NCBI GenBank assembly: GCA_002714465.1
Contig: PAXL01000042.1
Location: 64,747-124,257, forward strand
DNA: 59,511 nt
From: Gemmatimonadota bacterium
GTDB lineage: Bacteria; Latescibacterota; UBA2968
Direction: 5' to 3'
This document shows positions 16,059-25,230 of the stretch, one piece after another (positions within the stretch are counted from its first letter, which is position 1; the number at the start of each line of letters is the position of its first letter). The position numbers and the translations under genes are program-made. The notes beneath the pieces were generated by a model. The model was not told where the DNA came from. It did no database searches and saw only the letters and a list, made by a program, of their open reading frames with translations.

Positions 16059-17852
16059 TCACGACCCCGTTGTGACTATGGCTTCCTTATTCGCGCCCGC
16101 TGCCTCAGGCTCGAACACGACAGTTATGGGGACCCATTCCCTCACTGAATTAATCATATAGACTCGGGTCGCCCGGTGCAAATCAGCCGCCTTCAACGTG
16201 CGCTCTTCGATCTGTTCCGCTTCCAGAAGTGCCTGCCTGAATGTCCCGCCCAGCAGACCTGATTCTCTTGGTGGTGTGAGCAAGGTCCCGCCTATCTCCA
16301 GAACAAGGTTCCCGATCGACGTCTCCGTCAACTCGCCCCGCTCATTCTGAAGGATCACATCATCCACATCAGGACAGAGCGCTTTCCGATCGTCGTAAAC
16401 CTGTCGGTGCGAGGTTTTGTGGAAGAGAAACACGTCTGATGAATCGACTGGAAGTGCACAAACTTGAGCGGTGTAGCCTTCGAGCACGGTAAGCGGACCC
16501 GTCTCAGCCAGCACCTCACCCGAGGAATCGATCGACAGCCTGAGCCGACAGGTTCTTCCGGAGACGGCGGCGTCCGCTGCCACACGTAGTCGGTTTTCGT
16601 TGAAAGGAAGCCCGAAATACTCGGCTGACAGTCGCAACCGGCGCAAATGGTGATCCCACAAGAAATACCCTTTCGCCGCGTCGTGACGAATCGTCTCGAA
16701 CAGGTCGAAGACAGGTCGCTCATCCGTCAGAACGCGCGCCTTAGCGAGACACTCCTGATATTCGCCTTCGGAGGTCGAATCCCAGGTGACTCCACCGCCC
16801 ACGCCAAACACCGCACGCCTATGATGAAGATCGATGCAGGCCGTTCGGATGGCCACGCTGAACACGGCTTCTTCACCGGGCGATACGTAGCCTATCGCGC
16901 CTGTATAGACGCCGCGCGGTTCAGCCTCCAATTCGCTGATGATCTCCATCGTCCGGATCTTCGGTGCACCCGTCACCGACCCACAGGGGAACAGCGCGCA
17001 GAAGATCTCGTTCAAATCGACGTCCTCGCGCAAGCGGCTACGGATCGTCGACGTCATTTGGTAGACTGTCTCGTAGGGTTCGATGTTCCACAGATCCATC
17101 ACCTCGACCGATCCGGGTAACGAGACTCGCCCTAGATCATTCCGCAGTAGATCGACGATCATCAGATTCTCCGCCCGGTCTTTCTCGGATACGTGCAGTT
17201 CGCGCCGCAGTTCCCGGTCCTCGTCGAGCCAGCGACCACGACTTCGGGTGCCTTTCATCGGTCTCGTGACAAGGTCTCGCCCCCGCCATTCAAAGAACAG
17301 TTCAGGTGAAGCGGACAGGATCTCGTGACACCCAGTGAAGATGTAGGCACAGAAATCTGCCTTCTGCGACCGGACCATCCAGTCATAGAGCGGCTGGCCG
17401 GGCCCTTCGTAGTTACAGGTTAGGCGGAAGGTGTGATTGACCTGATAGGTATCGCCCGTTCGGATGTAGGATTTGATCTTGCGGATATCATGGGTGTAGT
17501 GATCGCGCGTGATACCCGGGGTCCATCTTGCGTCAGTCCGGATAGCCGTCTCGGGAGGTCGCCTGATAATCTCCTCCCTTTTTTCGAAAAGGGCGAACCA
17601 GACAAGGGGTAGTCCGGGCTGTGCATTCGGAACGGTCAGAGCCGAGTCAAAGGCAGGAGCGGCCTCATAGGCCACAAAACCAGCGGCGTGAAGGCCGCCC
17701 TTTGTGGCGTCAGTGACAGCTACGAGGGCCTCCGACACTTCCTCCAGCGAATACGCCTCGATCGTGCGCCGGTAATCGGCAAAGGCATACGACCGATCGC
17801 AGTTACCACGCCCAAACGACTCAAGTCTCACGACCGGTACAATTTCGCTCAA
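16059..17852 (-). CDS. pabBC: Aminodeoxychorismate synthase component I fused to aminodeoxychorismate lyase
   Basis: A 597-residue fusion that converts chorismate to p-aminobenzoate for folate. Residues 1 to about 375 are a PabB chorismate-binding domain: GDTYQVNHTFRLT, RPMKGTRSRG (the Lys of P-x-KGT is the PabB marker that distinguishes it from TrpE), DLLRNDLGRVS, FPCGSVTGAPKIRTMEII and GGVTWDSTSEGEYQECLAKA. From about 382 comes a fold-type IV PLP domain like PabC, with the lysine in FLFHKTSHRQVYD and NERGELTETSIGNL. The start is TTG at 17852 behind GGGAAGGGG; it follows directly on the PQQ relic. No glutamine amidotransferase (PabA) is in the window. It is coupled to the DegT aminotransferase downstream. 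PabB-PabC fusions are known in many bacteria. Confidence 0.92.
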   Translation of the reverse strand: MSEIVPVVRLESFGRGNCDRSYAFADYRRTIEAYSLEEVSEALVAVTDATKGGLHAAGFVAYEAAPAFDSALTVPNAQPGLPLVWFALFEKREEIIRRPPETAIRTDARWTPGITRDHYTHDIRKIKSYIRTGDTYQVNHTFRLTCNYEGPGQPLYDWMVRSQKADFCAYIFTGCHEILSASPELFFEWRGRDLVTRPMKGTRSRGRWLDEDRELRRELHVSEKDRAENLMIVDLLRNDLGRVSLPGSVEVMDLWNIEPYETVYQMTSTIRSRLREDVDLNEIFCALFPCGSVTGAPKIRTMEIISELEAEPRGVYTGAIGYVSPGEEAVFSVAIRTACIDLHHRRAVFGVGGGVTWDSTSEGEYQECLAKARVLTDERPVFDLFETIRHDAAKGYFLWDHHLRRLRLSAEYFGLPFNENRLRVAADAAVSGRTCRLRLSIDSSGEVLAETGPLTVLEGYTAQVCALPVDSSDVFLFHKTSHRQVYDDRKALCPDVDDVILQNERGELTETSIGNLVLEIGGTLLTPPRESGLLGGTFRQALLEAEQIEERTLKAADLHRATRVYMINSVREWVPITVVFEPEAAGANKEAIVTTGS

Positions 17853-18412
17853 CTATTCCCCTTCCCATAACGGATTCACCACATTGACCGTTTTCTTGGA
17901 CACAGCAAAGACCGCGCACTGTCCATCAACCCTCATCAACGTCGATGTCTCAAAATCCATACGTTTCTTACCGGTCGAGCAGACTTCTCGAGATCTCTTG
18001 CAGTCGAACGCGGCCTGCCCCGCGTCACCGCCGACGTTCACAATCAAATGCTTGCCAATCAGGATCGACGATGTGGCACAGCCATACATCAGTGGCATTG
18101 CCTTGTAGGTTTCTCTGATATCGACACGCCGGACGAGACCTAGTCGTAGCGCCAGTATTCGTCACTCGTCGCCGCATCTAGAGACACGAGCGTGTCGACC
18201 TTGTCCTCCACGTATGATACGAATACCTTGTCGCCCTGAAGCGCAACCTGATTGCATCCGGACCCAATAATCAGCTTCCAGACCGTCGCGAAAACCACTC
18301 TCCGGATATAACTTCCCAAGAGGCTCCTTTGCCTTGTATCTGGCTCGAGCCCCCTGAAGCTTGACCAGGAGCCTTCGACAGCGGTTCCGGTTAGTAGCGC
18401 CAGAACTACCAT
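17853..18412 (-). pseudogene. Relic of an exported PQQ/BamB-like beta-propeller protein
   Basis: Two reading frames that together spell a PQQ-type beta-propeller. The first, from an ATG at 18412, gives a signal-like MVVLALLTGTAVEG, then SWSSFRG (the usual 'W.QFRG' opening), and later LQGDKVFVSYVEDK...LVSLDAATSDEYWRYD, the standard propeller blade. It stops at 18140. The second frame resumes with YKAMPLMYGCATSSILIGK HLIVNVGGDAGQ (spaces mine) and TSTLMRVDGQCAVF, the next blade type, and ends at 17853. Only about 185 codons remain of proteins that usually exceed 400, so there has been at least one frameshift plus internal and C-terminal loss. Its last codon abuts the pabBC start. Confidence 0.72.
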
Positions 18413-18440
18413 CCTCTTGATTAGCCTGGCTACCGCCCCC

Positions 18441-19289
18441 CTATAAGGGGTAGCGATTCGATTCTGTCCAAACACGCTTCGGTTCGTATCCGAAAGCTTG
18501 ACGAGCTCGGTCACAGCTTAGCGGGCTGAGCGATTCGTCCTGACTCTCCCGGATCTCGACATCCGATCCATAATACTCGGCGATCAGATCACGAATGTCA
18601 CGCTCCAGAACAGATTGTGAACCTGTGATGTTGTACGGTCCCGTTTCAAGTTTATCCACCTCGACCGCAAGCCGACAAGCCTCCGCCGCGTCTCTCGCGT
18701 CGGTTCGCGTCCACATCAGCCACTTGCCCGACGACGGATCCTCCTGTATTCGACCGATCTCGTTGTCGATCTCAGATGGAATCCGCACCCCCATGAACCG
18801 AAACGACGCGATCGACATATCATATTTGTTGCCGAAGTAATCCGCCGCACTCTCACCCGCAATCTTGCTCTCGGCATAGCAGTTCAGCGGATGCAAAGGG
18901 TGAGACTCGTCGACACGCACATACTCCGGAGCATAGTCCCTAAATCCATAGACCTGTGCACTGGATGCTGAAACGATCCGCTGAATCCCGAGATCCGCGC
19001 ACGCCTGAAACAAGTTGAACGTACCTGTCGTGTTGTCCCTATAGGTATCCTGATCAGGAACGTGTCCCGGGTTCGCCCACGCACCCATGTGCACAACAGC
19101 CTCAGCCTTGAACTGACCAAGCGCACCATAGATCTCGCCAGACTTCGTTAGATCAACGCGAAGCGAATTCCTGACATCCGATCTCGGTAGCTGAATGTCG
19201 ACACCGAGCACCTCGTGGCCGGCCTTTATCAAATTGTGGTAGACAGACCAGCCAATGCGGCCGGAGCTGCCAGTGACGATGATTCGCAT
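18441..19289 (-). CDS. NAD-dependent epimerase/dehydratase (extended SDR)
   Basis: An extended short-chain dehydrogenase of 282 residues, the family of UDP-sugar epimerases and dehydratases. It starts at the ATG at 19289 with AGGAG seven bases upstream; an earlier in-frame codon adds an unrelated tail. The N-terminus MRIIVTGSSGRIGWSVY carries the GxxGxxG NAD motif; Asp at VLGVDIQ binds the ribose; VVHMGAWA and IVSASSAQVYG hold the active-site Ser; and NCYAESKIAGE holds the Tyr-x-x-x-Lys pair. The protein is short for a UDP-glucose 4-epimerase and lacks a large C-terminal domain, so the substrate is uncertain. It may work with the DegT aminotransferase downstream. Confidence 0.85.
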   Translation of the reverse strand: MRIIVTGSSGRIGWSVYHNLIKAGHEVLGVDIQLPRSDVRNSLRVDLTKSGEIYGALGQFKAEAVVHMGAWANPGHVPDQDTYRDNTTGTFNLFQACADLGIQRIVSASSAQVYGFRDYAPEYVRVDESHPLHPLNCYAESKIAGESAADYFGNKYDMSIASFRFMGVRIPSEIDNEIGRIQEDPSSGKWLMWTRTDARDAAEACRLAVEVDKLETGPYNITGSQSVLERDIRDLIAEYYGSDVEIRESQDESLSPLSCDRARQAFGYEPKRVWTESNRYPL

Positions 19290-19481
19290 ACGGTCTCCTA
19301 GAAAGTCCAAAAGGCTACAAGGCCAATATATACGGGAGCGGGTCAAACGGCGCGAAGAGCTGAGGGCCGAAATCTTAGAGCAGGAAGTTCTGTCTCGCTC
19401 TTTGCCCTATGACCTTTGCCCTTCGCTCTCTTCGCCTTTATCTTCCGCAAGGCAACTGTCAACCTCGCATTCGGTATCGTT

Positions 19482-21119
19482 ATGAGTACACCACATCACA
19501 TCAACTTCCCCGCCCATCGCCCGAGCATCATGGGACGTCAAGGCGTGGTAACATCCGGGCATCCTCTTGCCTCTCAAGCGGGGATCAGCATCCTCCAGGC
19601 TGGTGGCAATGCAATGGATGCGGCAATCGCCACTGCGGCTGCTGTCGGGGTGGTCGAGCTCCCGATGTCAGGGGTCGGCGGTGACGGCTTCATCATGTGT
19701 TACGACGCCCATACTCGCAGGATGTATGGCGTCAATGCAACCGGGCCGGCGCCGACAGGAGCGACCCGCGAGTTCTACATCGACAAGGGTGGGATCCCGA
19801 TGAAAGGAATCCTTAGCGTGTCGATCCCCGGCATCGTGGACGGCTGGCTGATCGCACACCGACAGCTTGGCAAGCTGCCCCTGATCGACGTGTTCGGGCC
19901 GGCGATCGAGCTCTGCGAGCACGGCTTTCCTGTCAGCCACAAGCTGGCAAGTGCGCTCGCCAACGAGCACGATCGTTTCGGTGCTGACCCCTATACGCAG
20001 CCGATCTTCGAGCCCGACGGCCGGCCACTGACACCAGGCGAGGTGCTGTATCAGAGGAATCTCGGCAACACGCTCCGTGCCATCGCTACACAAGGTCGTG
20101 ATGCCTTCTATGAGGGCGACGTAGCTGCGCAGATCGCCGCGTTCTCGGATGAATACGGCGGCCTGATCACCCAAGAGGATCTAGCCCGCTTCCGCGCACG
20201 GTGGGACGAGCCAATACACGTCGACTACCACGACTATCGCGTCTACGAGATGCCGCCAAACTCGAGTGGCCACATCTTGCTGCAGGAACTCAACATCGTC
20301 GAGAACTTCGACATCCCTTCTATGGGTTGTCTGTCCCCGGACAGCATCCATGTCATGGTCGAAGCCAAAAAGCTGGCCTTTGCCGATCGCGAGCGGCATA
20401 TGGCCGACCCTGACTGGATCGATGTCCCGCTCGACACGATGCTTTCGAAGGATTATGCTGCGGCGCGAGCAGGACAGATCAACCACACAAAGGCAGCGGA
20501 TGTGGTCGAAACAGGGATCCCCGAGTCAGAAGACGAAACGACGTGTTTGACGGCCGCAGATGGTGACGGGAACGCCGTGTGCATCCTGCAGAGCATCCAA
20601 GGCGGATGCGGATCAAGCCTGATTGCGGGAGAAACAGGTATCCTACTCAACAATCGGATGACCTACTGGCATTTGGAGAAGAACCATCCGAACGATCTGG
20701 CGCCAGGAAAACGTGTCCGTCACACGATGAATCCGGTCATTGCGACACGAGGCAACGAACCCGTGATCGTCTGCGGCACGCCGGGCGCAGATACACAGGT
20801 CCAAACTAACCTGCAGCTCCTGACCCATGCTATCCACTTCGGAATGACGCCGCAGGAAGCTGTCGAGGCGCCACGATGGCGAAACCTGCAGAACCCTATG
20901 GAGTCGACAGTCCCTCACACTTGTGAAGATCGTCTTCAGCTGGAAGCTCGCTTCGATTCGACTGTCCGGAAAGAGCTTGAGAGAAGAGGCCACAAGGTCG
21001 AAATTCTTGGCAATTGGGGTGGTCCGGGCAACGCGCAGTTCATATCGAGAAACGTCCAGTCGGGTGTCCTGTCCGGTGGTGTGGATCCACGTCGCGACGG
21101 ATATGCGATCGCTTTGTAA
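19482..21119 (+). CDS. ggt: Gamma-glutamyltransferase family protein
   Basis: An Ntn-hydrolase of 545 residues that cuts and transfers gamma-glutamyl groups, for example from glutathione, and matures by self-cleavage. The large-subunit region has SGHPLASQAGISILQAGG and NAMDAAIATAAAVGVVELP. The small-subunit nucleophile is Thr353 in DETTCLTAADGDGNAV; the classical motif reads T-T-H, here T-T-C, a variant I believe is common in the wider family. The oxyanion region GGCGSSLIAGETGILLNN and C-terminal GTPGADTQVQTN are present. I start at the ATG at 19482; an earlier in-frame codon adds a hydrophobic stretch that could be a signal peptide, so export is possible but the family alignment begins at the later start. 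No good Shine-Dalgarno is visible. Confidence 0.88.
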   Translation: MSTPHHINFPAHRPSIMGRQGVVTSGHPLASQAGISILQAGGNAMDAAIATAAAVGVVELPMSGVGGDGFIMCYDAHTRRMYGVNATGPAPTGATREFYIDKGGIPMKGILSVSIPGIVDGWLIAHRQLGKLPLIDVFGPAIELCEHGFPVSHKLASALANEHDRFGADPYTQPIFEPDGRPLTPGEVLYQRNLGNTLRAIATQGRDAFYEGDVAAQIAAFSDEYGGLITQEDLARFRARWDEPIHVDYHDYRVYEMPPNSSGHILLQELNIVENFDIPSMGCLSPDSIHVMVEAKKLAFADRERHMADPDWIDVPLDTMLSKDYAAARAGQINHTKAADVVETGIPESEDETTCLTAADGDGNAVCILQSIQGGCGSSLIAGETGILLNNRMTYWHLEKNHPNDLAPGKRVRHTMNPVIATRGNEPVIVCGTPGADTQVQTNLQLLTHAIHFGMTPQEAVEAPRWRNLQNPMESTVPHTCEDRLQLEARFDSTVRKELERRGHKVEILGNWGGPGNAQFISRNVQSGVLSGGVDPRRDGYAIAL

Positions 21120-21120
21120 G

Positions 21121-21596
21121 GGTGATAGGATATGCGACCGATTCGAAGAAGTGCCTCCCGAGTGCCTCGGTAATCACCATACCGCCTTCGGCCAGCGCCG
21201 TGGACGGGTCACCCTTCAAAAACCTGAAGCTGAAGAACTCGAAATAGTCTGAGGCGATAGCAGTAAAACACACCTCGAAGACCTTATCATTCCCGAACAT
21301 CCAGATTCTATCGTCCCAGAACCGGTAGGCCACTTCCTCTGAGGGATACGTCTCTAAAACCTCCTGAGCGAACACCTCCGAAACGTTCTTGCCCTTACAG
21401 AATCCTAGTTTCGACTCAAAGAATACGCGACAGATCAGGTCACCGTTCTCGTAGGTGTTTGCTGAATACGAATTCTCGTTGAACGAACAGGACCACGAGG
21501 ATACAGCAGGCCAATCGCACCTCAAGATCGGCGATGTTGATTATTACGCGGAGGGTGTCTCTGGAGGTTGCGGATGGTGATGGAGTTACGAAGCAT
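21121..21596 (-). pseudogene. Relic of a MacB/FtsX-type ABC transporter permease
   Basis: Three frames must be joined to read a MacB-like permease N-terminus. From the ATG at 21596: MLRNSITIRNLQRHP, the usual cytoplasmic start. Then, shifted: VIINIADLEVRLACCILVVL followed by FVQ, the first membrane helix. Then, shifted again: NENSYSANTYENGDLICRVF, which matches the 'DxFHxNADRIYRV' opening of the periplasmic domain, and later YFEFFSFRFLKGDPSTALAE with GGMVITEALGRHFF, the hallmark of the MacB periplasmic core domain. After that the match ends near the stop of ggt on the other strand. At least two frameshifts and loss of most of the gene (the family is usually 400-800 residues) make it dead. Confidence 0.8.
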
Positions 21597-21681
21597 AGAA
21601 ACGTAACTCAGAGTCAGGCAAAAAAAGACCAGCCCAGGATGGGTTCTGTGTCGGTCCCAAAAACGACGTAATTGCAGTCTC

Positions 21682-22479
21682 TCAAGCGATGCTCGCACGC
21701 GTCAGTGAACCTTCACCGAATACGATGGGCCATTGATGACCACGCTGCGAAACTGTCGCGGCATCCATGTAGCATACACTAAAGGCACGTCTAGGGATTT
21801 CGGTCGAGTTGACCTCAGAGCTGTGCAGCAGCCAGTTGTGGAGGAGGACGCCTTCACCTGCTTTGAGCTCTAAATACTCGGGCTCGACCTCTGCAACAAG
21901 TTGATCGATCTGATCCGAGTTCAGGAAGCCTGCGCCGCTGTCCGGATTCAACAGCTTATCCTGCGACCCGGGGACTATTTTTACGCATCCGTTCGCGATC
22001 GTCGCGTCGTTAAGCGCCGCCCACACGGTAACTTGCGGATCTCGATCGAGATCGGACCACCGGTCCTGATGCCATTGGAGTTCCGTTCCCTCACGGGCGG
22101 GCTTGTTCATAAACATCGCCCTGAAGCACGCGACAGCTGTGTCATTCCCATATACTCGTTTGCAGATGTGTTGCATCAGGGGTTTCTGCATATAAGCCAG
22201 ATAATCCGGATCGTACTCAAGACCTTGAATTTTCCTGTATGCGAGCGTCGCCCCTTTGTGGCCAACGCTCTGTGGCCCTGGTCGACCGTCTCTTTCTGGG
22301 TCGCTGTCGAGCTGCATCATGGTCCGACCGTAGTCGACATTGGCCGTCCCGAGCATGATATCGTCTATCCGCTGTCCAAGAACAACGAGCTCTTCGTTGT
22401 CCAGCACCCGCCCGAGACGCACGTATCCTTCCCGGCTGAAATGGCCCCACTCTTCCTCTGTAAGTGATTCTCGCACCAT
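21682..22479 (-). CDS. Phytanoyl-CoA dioxygenase (PhyH) family protein
   Basis: An Fe(II)/2-oxoglutarate oxygenase of 265 residues. The start is ATG 22479 with GGAG upstream (CGGAGAAAATT). The iron facial triad is visible: His137 and Asp139 in ELQWHQDRW, and His219 in HNWLLHSSEVN, with Arg230 or Arg231 (IPRRAFSVCYMD) to hold 2-oxoglutarate. The family has expanded in marine and sponge-associated bacteria, where most members hydroxylate unknown small molecules rather than phytanoyl-CoA. It is the downstream end of a minus-strand series that includes a six-hairpin glycosidase-fold gene, a sugar isomerase and a DUF1961 gene; the 355-base gap to the first of these argues against one transcript. 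Substrate unknown. Confidence 0.88.
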   Translation of the reverse strand: MVRESLTEEEWGHFSREGYVRLGRVLDNEELVVLGQRIDDIMLGTANVDYGRTMMQLDSDPERDGRPGPQSVGHKGATLAYRKIQGLEYDPDYLAYMQKPLMQHICKRVYGNDTAVACFRAMFMNKPAREGTELQWHQDRWSDLDRDPQVTVWAALNDATIANGCVKIVPGSQDKLLNPDSGAGFLNSDQIDQLVAEVEPEYLELKAGEGVLLHNWLLHSSEVNSTEIPRRAFSVCYMDAATVSQRGHQWPIVFGEGSLTRASIA

Positions 22480-22834
22480 AATTTTCTCCGTAGCCTTGGT
22501 GATACAAGATATTACTCGAAGGGACCAGCGACAAGCTGACTGATCCAGCTGGGGCGAGCGTGTGAAGATCAACAGATGTGCACAGAGCTTCTACACTCTA
22601 ACCGCTACACCCAACGCCCTGATTAATTGCCAACCCTCACATCTCAGGCGCAGTCTACATTGTTCGAAATCTTGGAGTGCAACTGACTACAGACTAATAC
22701 TGGCGGCAGCTGGTGGGGGCAAACGGGCGTTCAGCACGCAGGTGCAGCGGTGTGTTCGGCGCGCCATGGCCTTGCTGTCCGAGGCTGTTCCACGACCCTG
22801 AAAAAACCAAGGGTCCTGCCAACCACCGGCTTCT
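22480..22834. other. Intergenic space, no supported gene
   Basis: The 355 bases between the PhyH gene and the six-hairpin gene contain only short reading frames without family resemblance. An imperfect inverted repeat (ACCCT at 22796-22800 with AGGGT at 22812-22816, around an A-run) lies near 22805 and may act on the minus strand as a weak terminator for the six-hairpin gene. Confidence 0.5.
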
Positions 22835-24250
22835 TTATCTCGCCGTATAGTCCGCATCGAGCACACAAGGAAGCCCGTCTCTATCCATCAGAGCGATACG
22901 AACAAGGCCGTGTATCAGGAAACTCGGTCCCATTTGAGATTCATACCAGTCGATACCTGCGGCGCCTCTTGGAAGAGGGGAGTCGCAGTAGACCCGGTTA
23001 AGTCGCTTGGCGAGTGATAAACCTCGGTCCAGCCATCTGTTGTCGCCCGTCACGTCGTAAAGGTCGGCAAGGAGACCGAGTCCAAGACCGGCATCCATGG
23101 CGGGGACGGCAACTTCTTCAGGGAACGATGTCTCCGCATACGCTTCACCGACTGCGGACGCCCAATCCAGAAGCCTCTCATCGTTCGTGATACGATAGCC
23201 GCACAGGCAGGTTAGAGCGACGTAGCTTGCGGGCCAGACGCCGTAGACACTTCCCCACACGGGCATCTGGCTGACAATCTGTCCCGATCCGCGTCGGGAA
23301 GTCATCACGAAGACCTTCGCTTCCAGGTCGTGTGGCGCTGCAAGAAATCCATTCACATAGGCATCCGCTCGTTGTCGCATCACGGCTGCAAGTTCGGTGT
23401 CGCGTGACCCGACGAGAGATGCTGCTTCGAACAGGCTGATACCGAGCGACAGCGTCTGCCCGGGCGCATTCACCTGGTGGAAGGACTCATCATCGACTGG
23501 TGAGCGACTCTCGATCAGCAGCAGGTTCTGGCCGTCCCGCCTCGGCCACCAATAGTCGAGCATCCGGCGGATTCGATCCCTGAAGTCTTTTCTTCCAGAT
23601 CGGTCATACGCGAACGCCCAGTCGAAGATGTAGAATCCGCCGTGACGCGGGAAGTCGCACGAGCGGGCACCTCGTTTGTAGGGCAATCGATCTTCGATGT
23701 AGGCGTGCCTGATGTACTCCTCTTCGATCTCCCGCGGGTCGCCCTCGGTCCAGTGCCCGTCTAATCCCTCACCGAATCGATACACGCACTCCGAATCGAT
23801 CGCGTAAATCTTCTCCCATAGCCAAAGCGGCGCCTGACGCAGATGGTCGTGCGTGACCGCCGGATTTGCAGGGTTGTCACGGAGCAGGTAGCTGTTTCCT
23901 ACACCGTCATCTGCGAGATGCCAGTAAGCGTGTTCGCCCCAAGGGAAGATGCCTGTGGGTGTATTCGTGCAGTGTGTCACAAATCGCTCTAGATAGCGGT
24001 CTGCAGCGCCAGCATAATCGGATCGGCCTTCGGTTTCGGCGAGGGCATACATCGTCTTCAGAAGCGCCTGATCGTGGATCAGGTTGGCGCCGAGATGGGA
24101 TCGGTCGCCGTCTCGTTGACCCGGGATGGCTGGTGGGAGTTTCGTTAGCATGGCTCCCGATTTGCGATCGAGGATCGACGGGATGAGGCCTTGGTAAGGA
24201 ACGGAGGCTTCGATCAGCCCTTCGATTGCCTGTAGTGTGCGGTTTAGCAT
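22835..24250 (-). CDS. Six-hairpin glycosidase-fold protein, probable carbohydrate-active enzyme
   Basis: A 471-residue cytosolic protein with an (alpha/alpha)6-barrel look: repeated helix pairs carrying aromatic and acidic residues, for example LGANLIHDQALLKTMYALAE, PTGIFPWGEHAYWHL (about 94-110), VTHDHLRQAPLWLWEKIY (about 128-145) and GGFYIFDWAFAYDRSGR. Uncharacterised relatives in Planctomycetota share the 'TGIFPWGEHAYW' block. Enzymes of this fold include unsaturated glucuronyl hydrolases and epimerases; the conserved His-Asp and Trp-rich clusters fit sugar binding, but the exact activity cannot be read. No signal peptide is seen. It lies 172 bases after the sugar isomerase gene in the same direction, so the pair may share a pathway. 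Confidence 0.68.
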   Translation of the reverse strand: MLNRTLQAIEGLIEASVPYQGLIPSILDRKSGAMLTKLPPAIPGQRDGDRSHLGANLIHDQALLKTMYALAETEGRSDYAGAADRYLERFVTHCTNTPTGIFPWGEHAYWHLADDGVGNSYLLRDNPANPAVTHDHLRQAPLWLWEKIYAIDSECVYRFGEGLDGHWTEGDPREIEEEYIRHAYIEDRLPYKRGARSCDFPRHGGFYIFDWAFAYDRSGRKDFRDRIRRMLDYWWPRRDGQNLLLIESRSPVDDESFHQVNAPGQTLSLGISLFEAASLVGSRDTELAAVMRQRADAYVNGFLAAPHDLEAKVFVMTSRRGSGQIVSQMPVWGSVYGVWPASYVALTCLCGYRITNDERLLDWASAVGEAYAETSFPEEVAVPAMDAGLGLGLLADLYDVTGDNRWLDRGLSLAKRLNRVYCDSPLPRGAAGIDWYESQMGPSFLIHGLVRIALMDRDGLPCVLDADYTAR

Positions 24251-24422
24251 TCGGAGATCCTAGCGGGGAAACGGGAATGGAGGCCAACGAGAGATAGAGA
24301 CCTACTATGCACGGCACGCAACATTACAGAAACGAGAACTCCTATCAGATAAGGACTGAGACGAGCAGGAGCGTAGGCGAGAAGGAGAACCTGGTGTTTC
24401 GACTGCTCGACTAATGCTTGCT

Positions 24423-25217
24423 CTAAAGAGCCCGCCAGTATTCGAGCCAATTCTTGTATCCTTTCTCAACCGGCTCGATATGTCCCACTTCGAATTCCAG
24501 AGCGTATTCAGCTGTGTATCCGAGCCCCTCGACCGTGTCCCAGACCCACTGGACGTCGATCGTACCCTCACCGAGCATGCAGCGTTCCCATTTACCCTCG
24601 GTGTTGTAGTAGCCGTCTTTGATGTGGACGTGGACGATGTGGTCCTGCAAGATGTCTAAGGCCTCTTTGTAGTCAGTATCTGCGGCCATAAGGTTGCAAG
24701 GTTCATAGAGAATGCCGAAACGTTTGGACCCGACTTTGTCGCAGATCTCCAGGCAGGCCTCTGGGTTTCCGGAGATCTCGGTGCCGTGGTTCTCAATCCC
24801 CAAGACAATGCCGTGCTTTTCGGCAAGTTCGACAGCGTTCTTGAAATGCGGGACAAGTGTATCGATCTCGTCTCTCTTGCCCGTGCCAGGGGCGACACGG
24901 ATCGTGCGGGCACCCAGTCGCTCGGCCGCTGCGAGCGTGAGTCGCATCTCATCAACTGCGCGATCCCGTTCTGCAGGATCCTCGGAGGAAAAGCCGCGAC
25001 CACAGTAGGCACCGATATTAGCGACTCGAATGCCATAATGCTCACAAAGACGTTCCAATTCGTCGATGCTATAATCGTCATCAACAACAGAAAAATGTGG
25101 CATGCGGGCGAGCAGGTCGATCTTCTCAAACCCGGACTGGCTGATCACATCTAACGCATAGTCGAGTGGTTGTCCCTTAAGTGGAAACGTGCACGCGCTA
25201 ACCCGTTTGACATCCAC
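24423..25217 (-). CDS. Sugar phosphate isomerase/epimerase (AP endonuclease 2 TIM barrel)
   Basis: A 264-residue TIM-barrel protein of the xylose-isomerase-like superfamily. Metal-ligand positions are evident: Glu in GIVLGIENHGTEIS, Asp/Glu in FGILYEPCNL, the His pair in IVHVHIKDGYYN and the C-terminal Glu in YALEFEVGH. Members isomerise or epimerise keto-sugars or open inositol derivatives. The start is a GTG at 25217 with GAGGAG ten bases upstream; the Shine-Dalgarno overlaps the end of the DUF1961 gene, so the two are a coupled pair with only 13 bases between them. It therefore probably acts on the sugar released or bound by that carbohydrate-related module. Substrate unknown. Confidence 0.85.
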   Translation of the reverse strand: MDVKRVSACTFPLKGQPLDYALDVISQSGFEKIDLLARMPHFSVVDDDYSIDELERLCEHYGIRVANIGAYCGRGFSSEDPAERDRAVDEMRLTLAAAERLGARTIRVAPGTGKRDEIDTLVPHFKNAVELAEKHGIVLGIENHGTEISGNPEACLEICDKVGSKRFGILYEPCNLMAADTDYKEALDILQDHIVHVHIKDGYYNTEGKWERCMLGEGTIDVQWVWDTVEGLGYTAEYALEFEVGHIEPVEKGYKNWLEYWRAL

Positions 25218-25230
25218 GATTACCAGCTCC

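Noticed and set aside
21040..21525. Intact 161-residue gene on the minus strand
   Set aside because: It is one frame of a broken MacB-like permease; its last 30 codons lie antisense inside ggt and bear no resemblance to the family.
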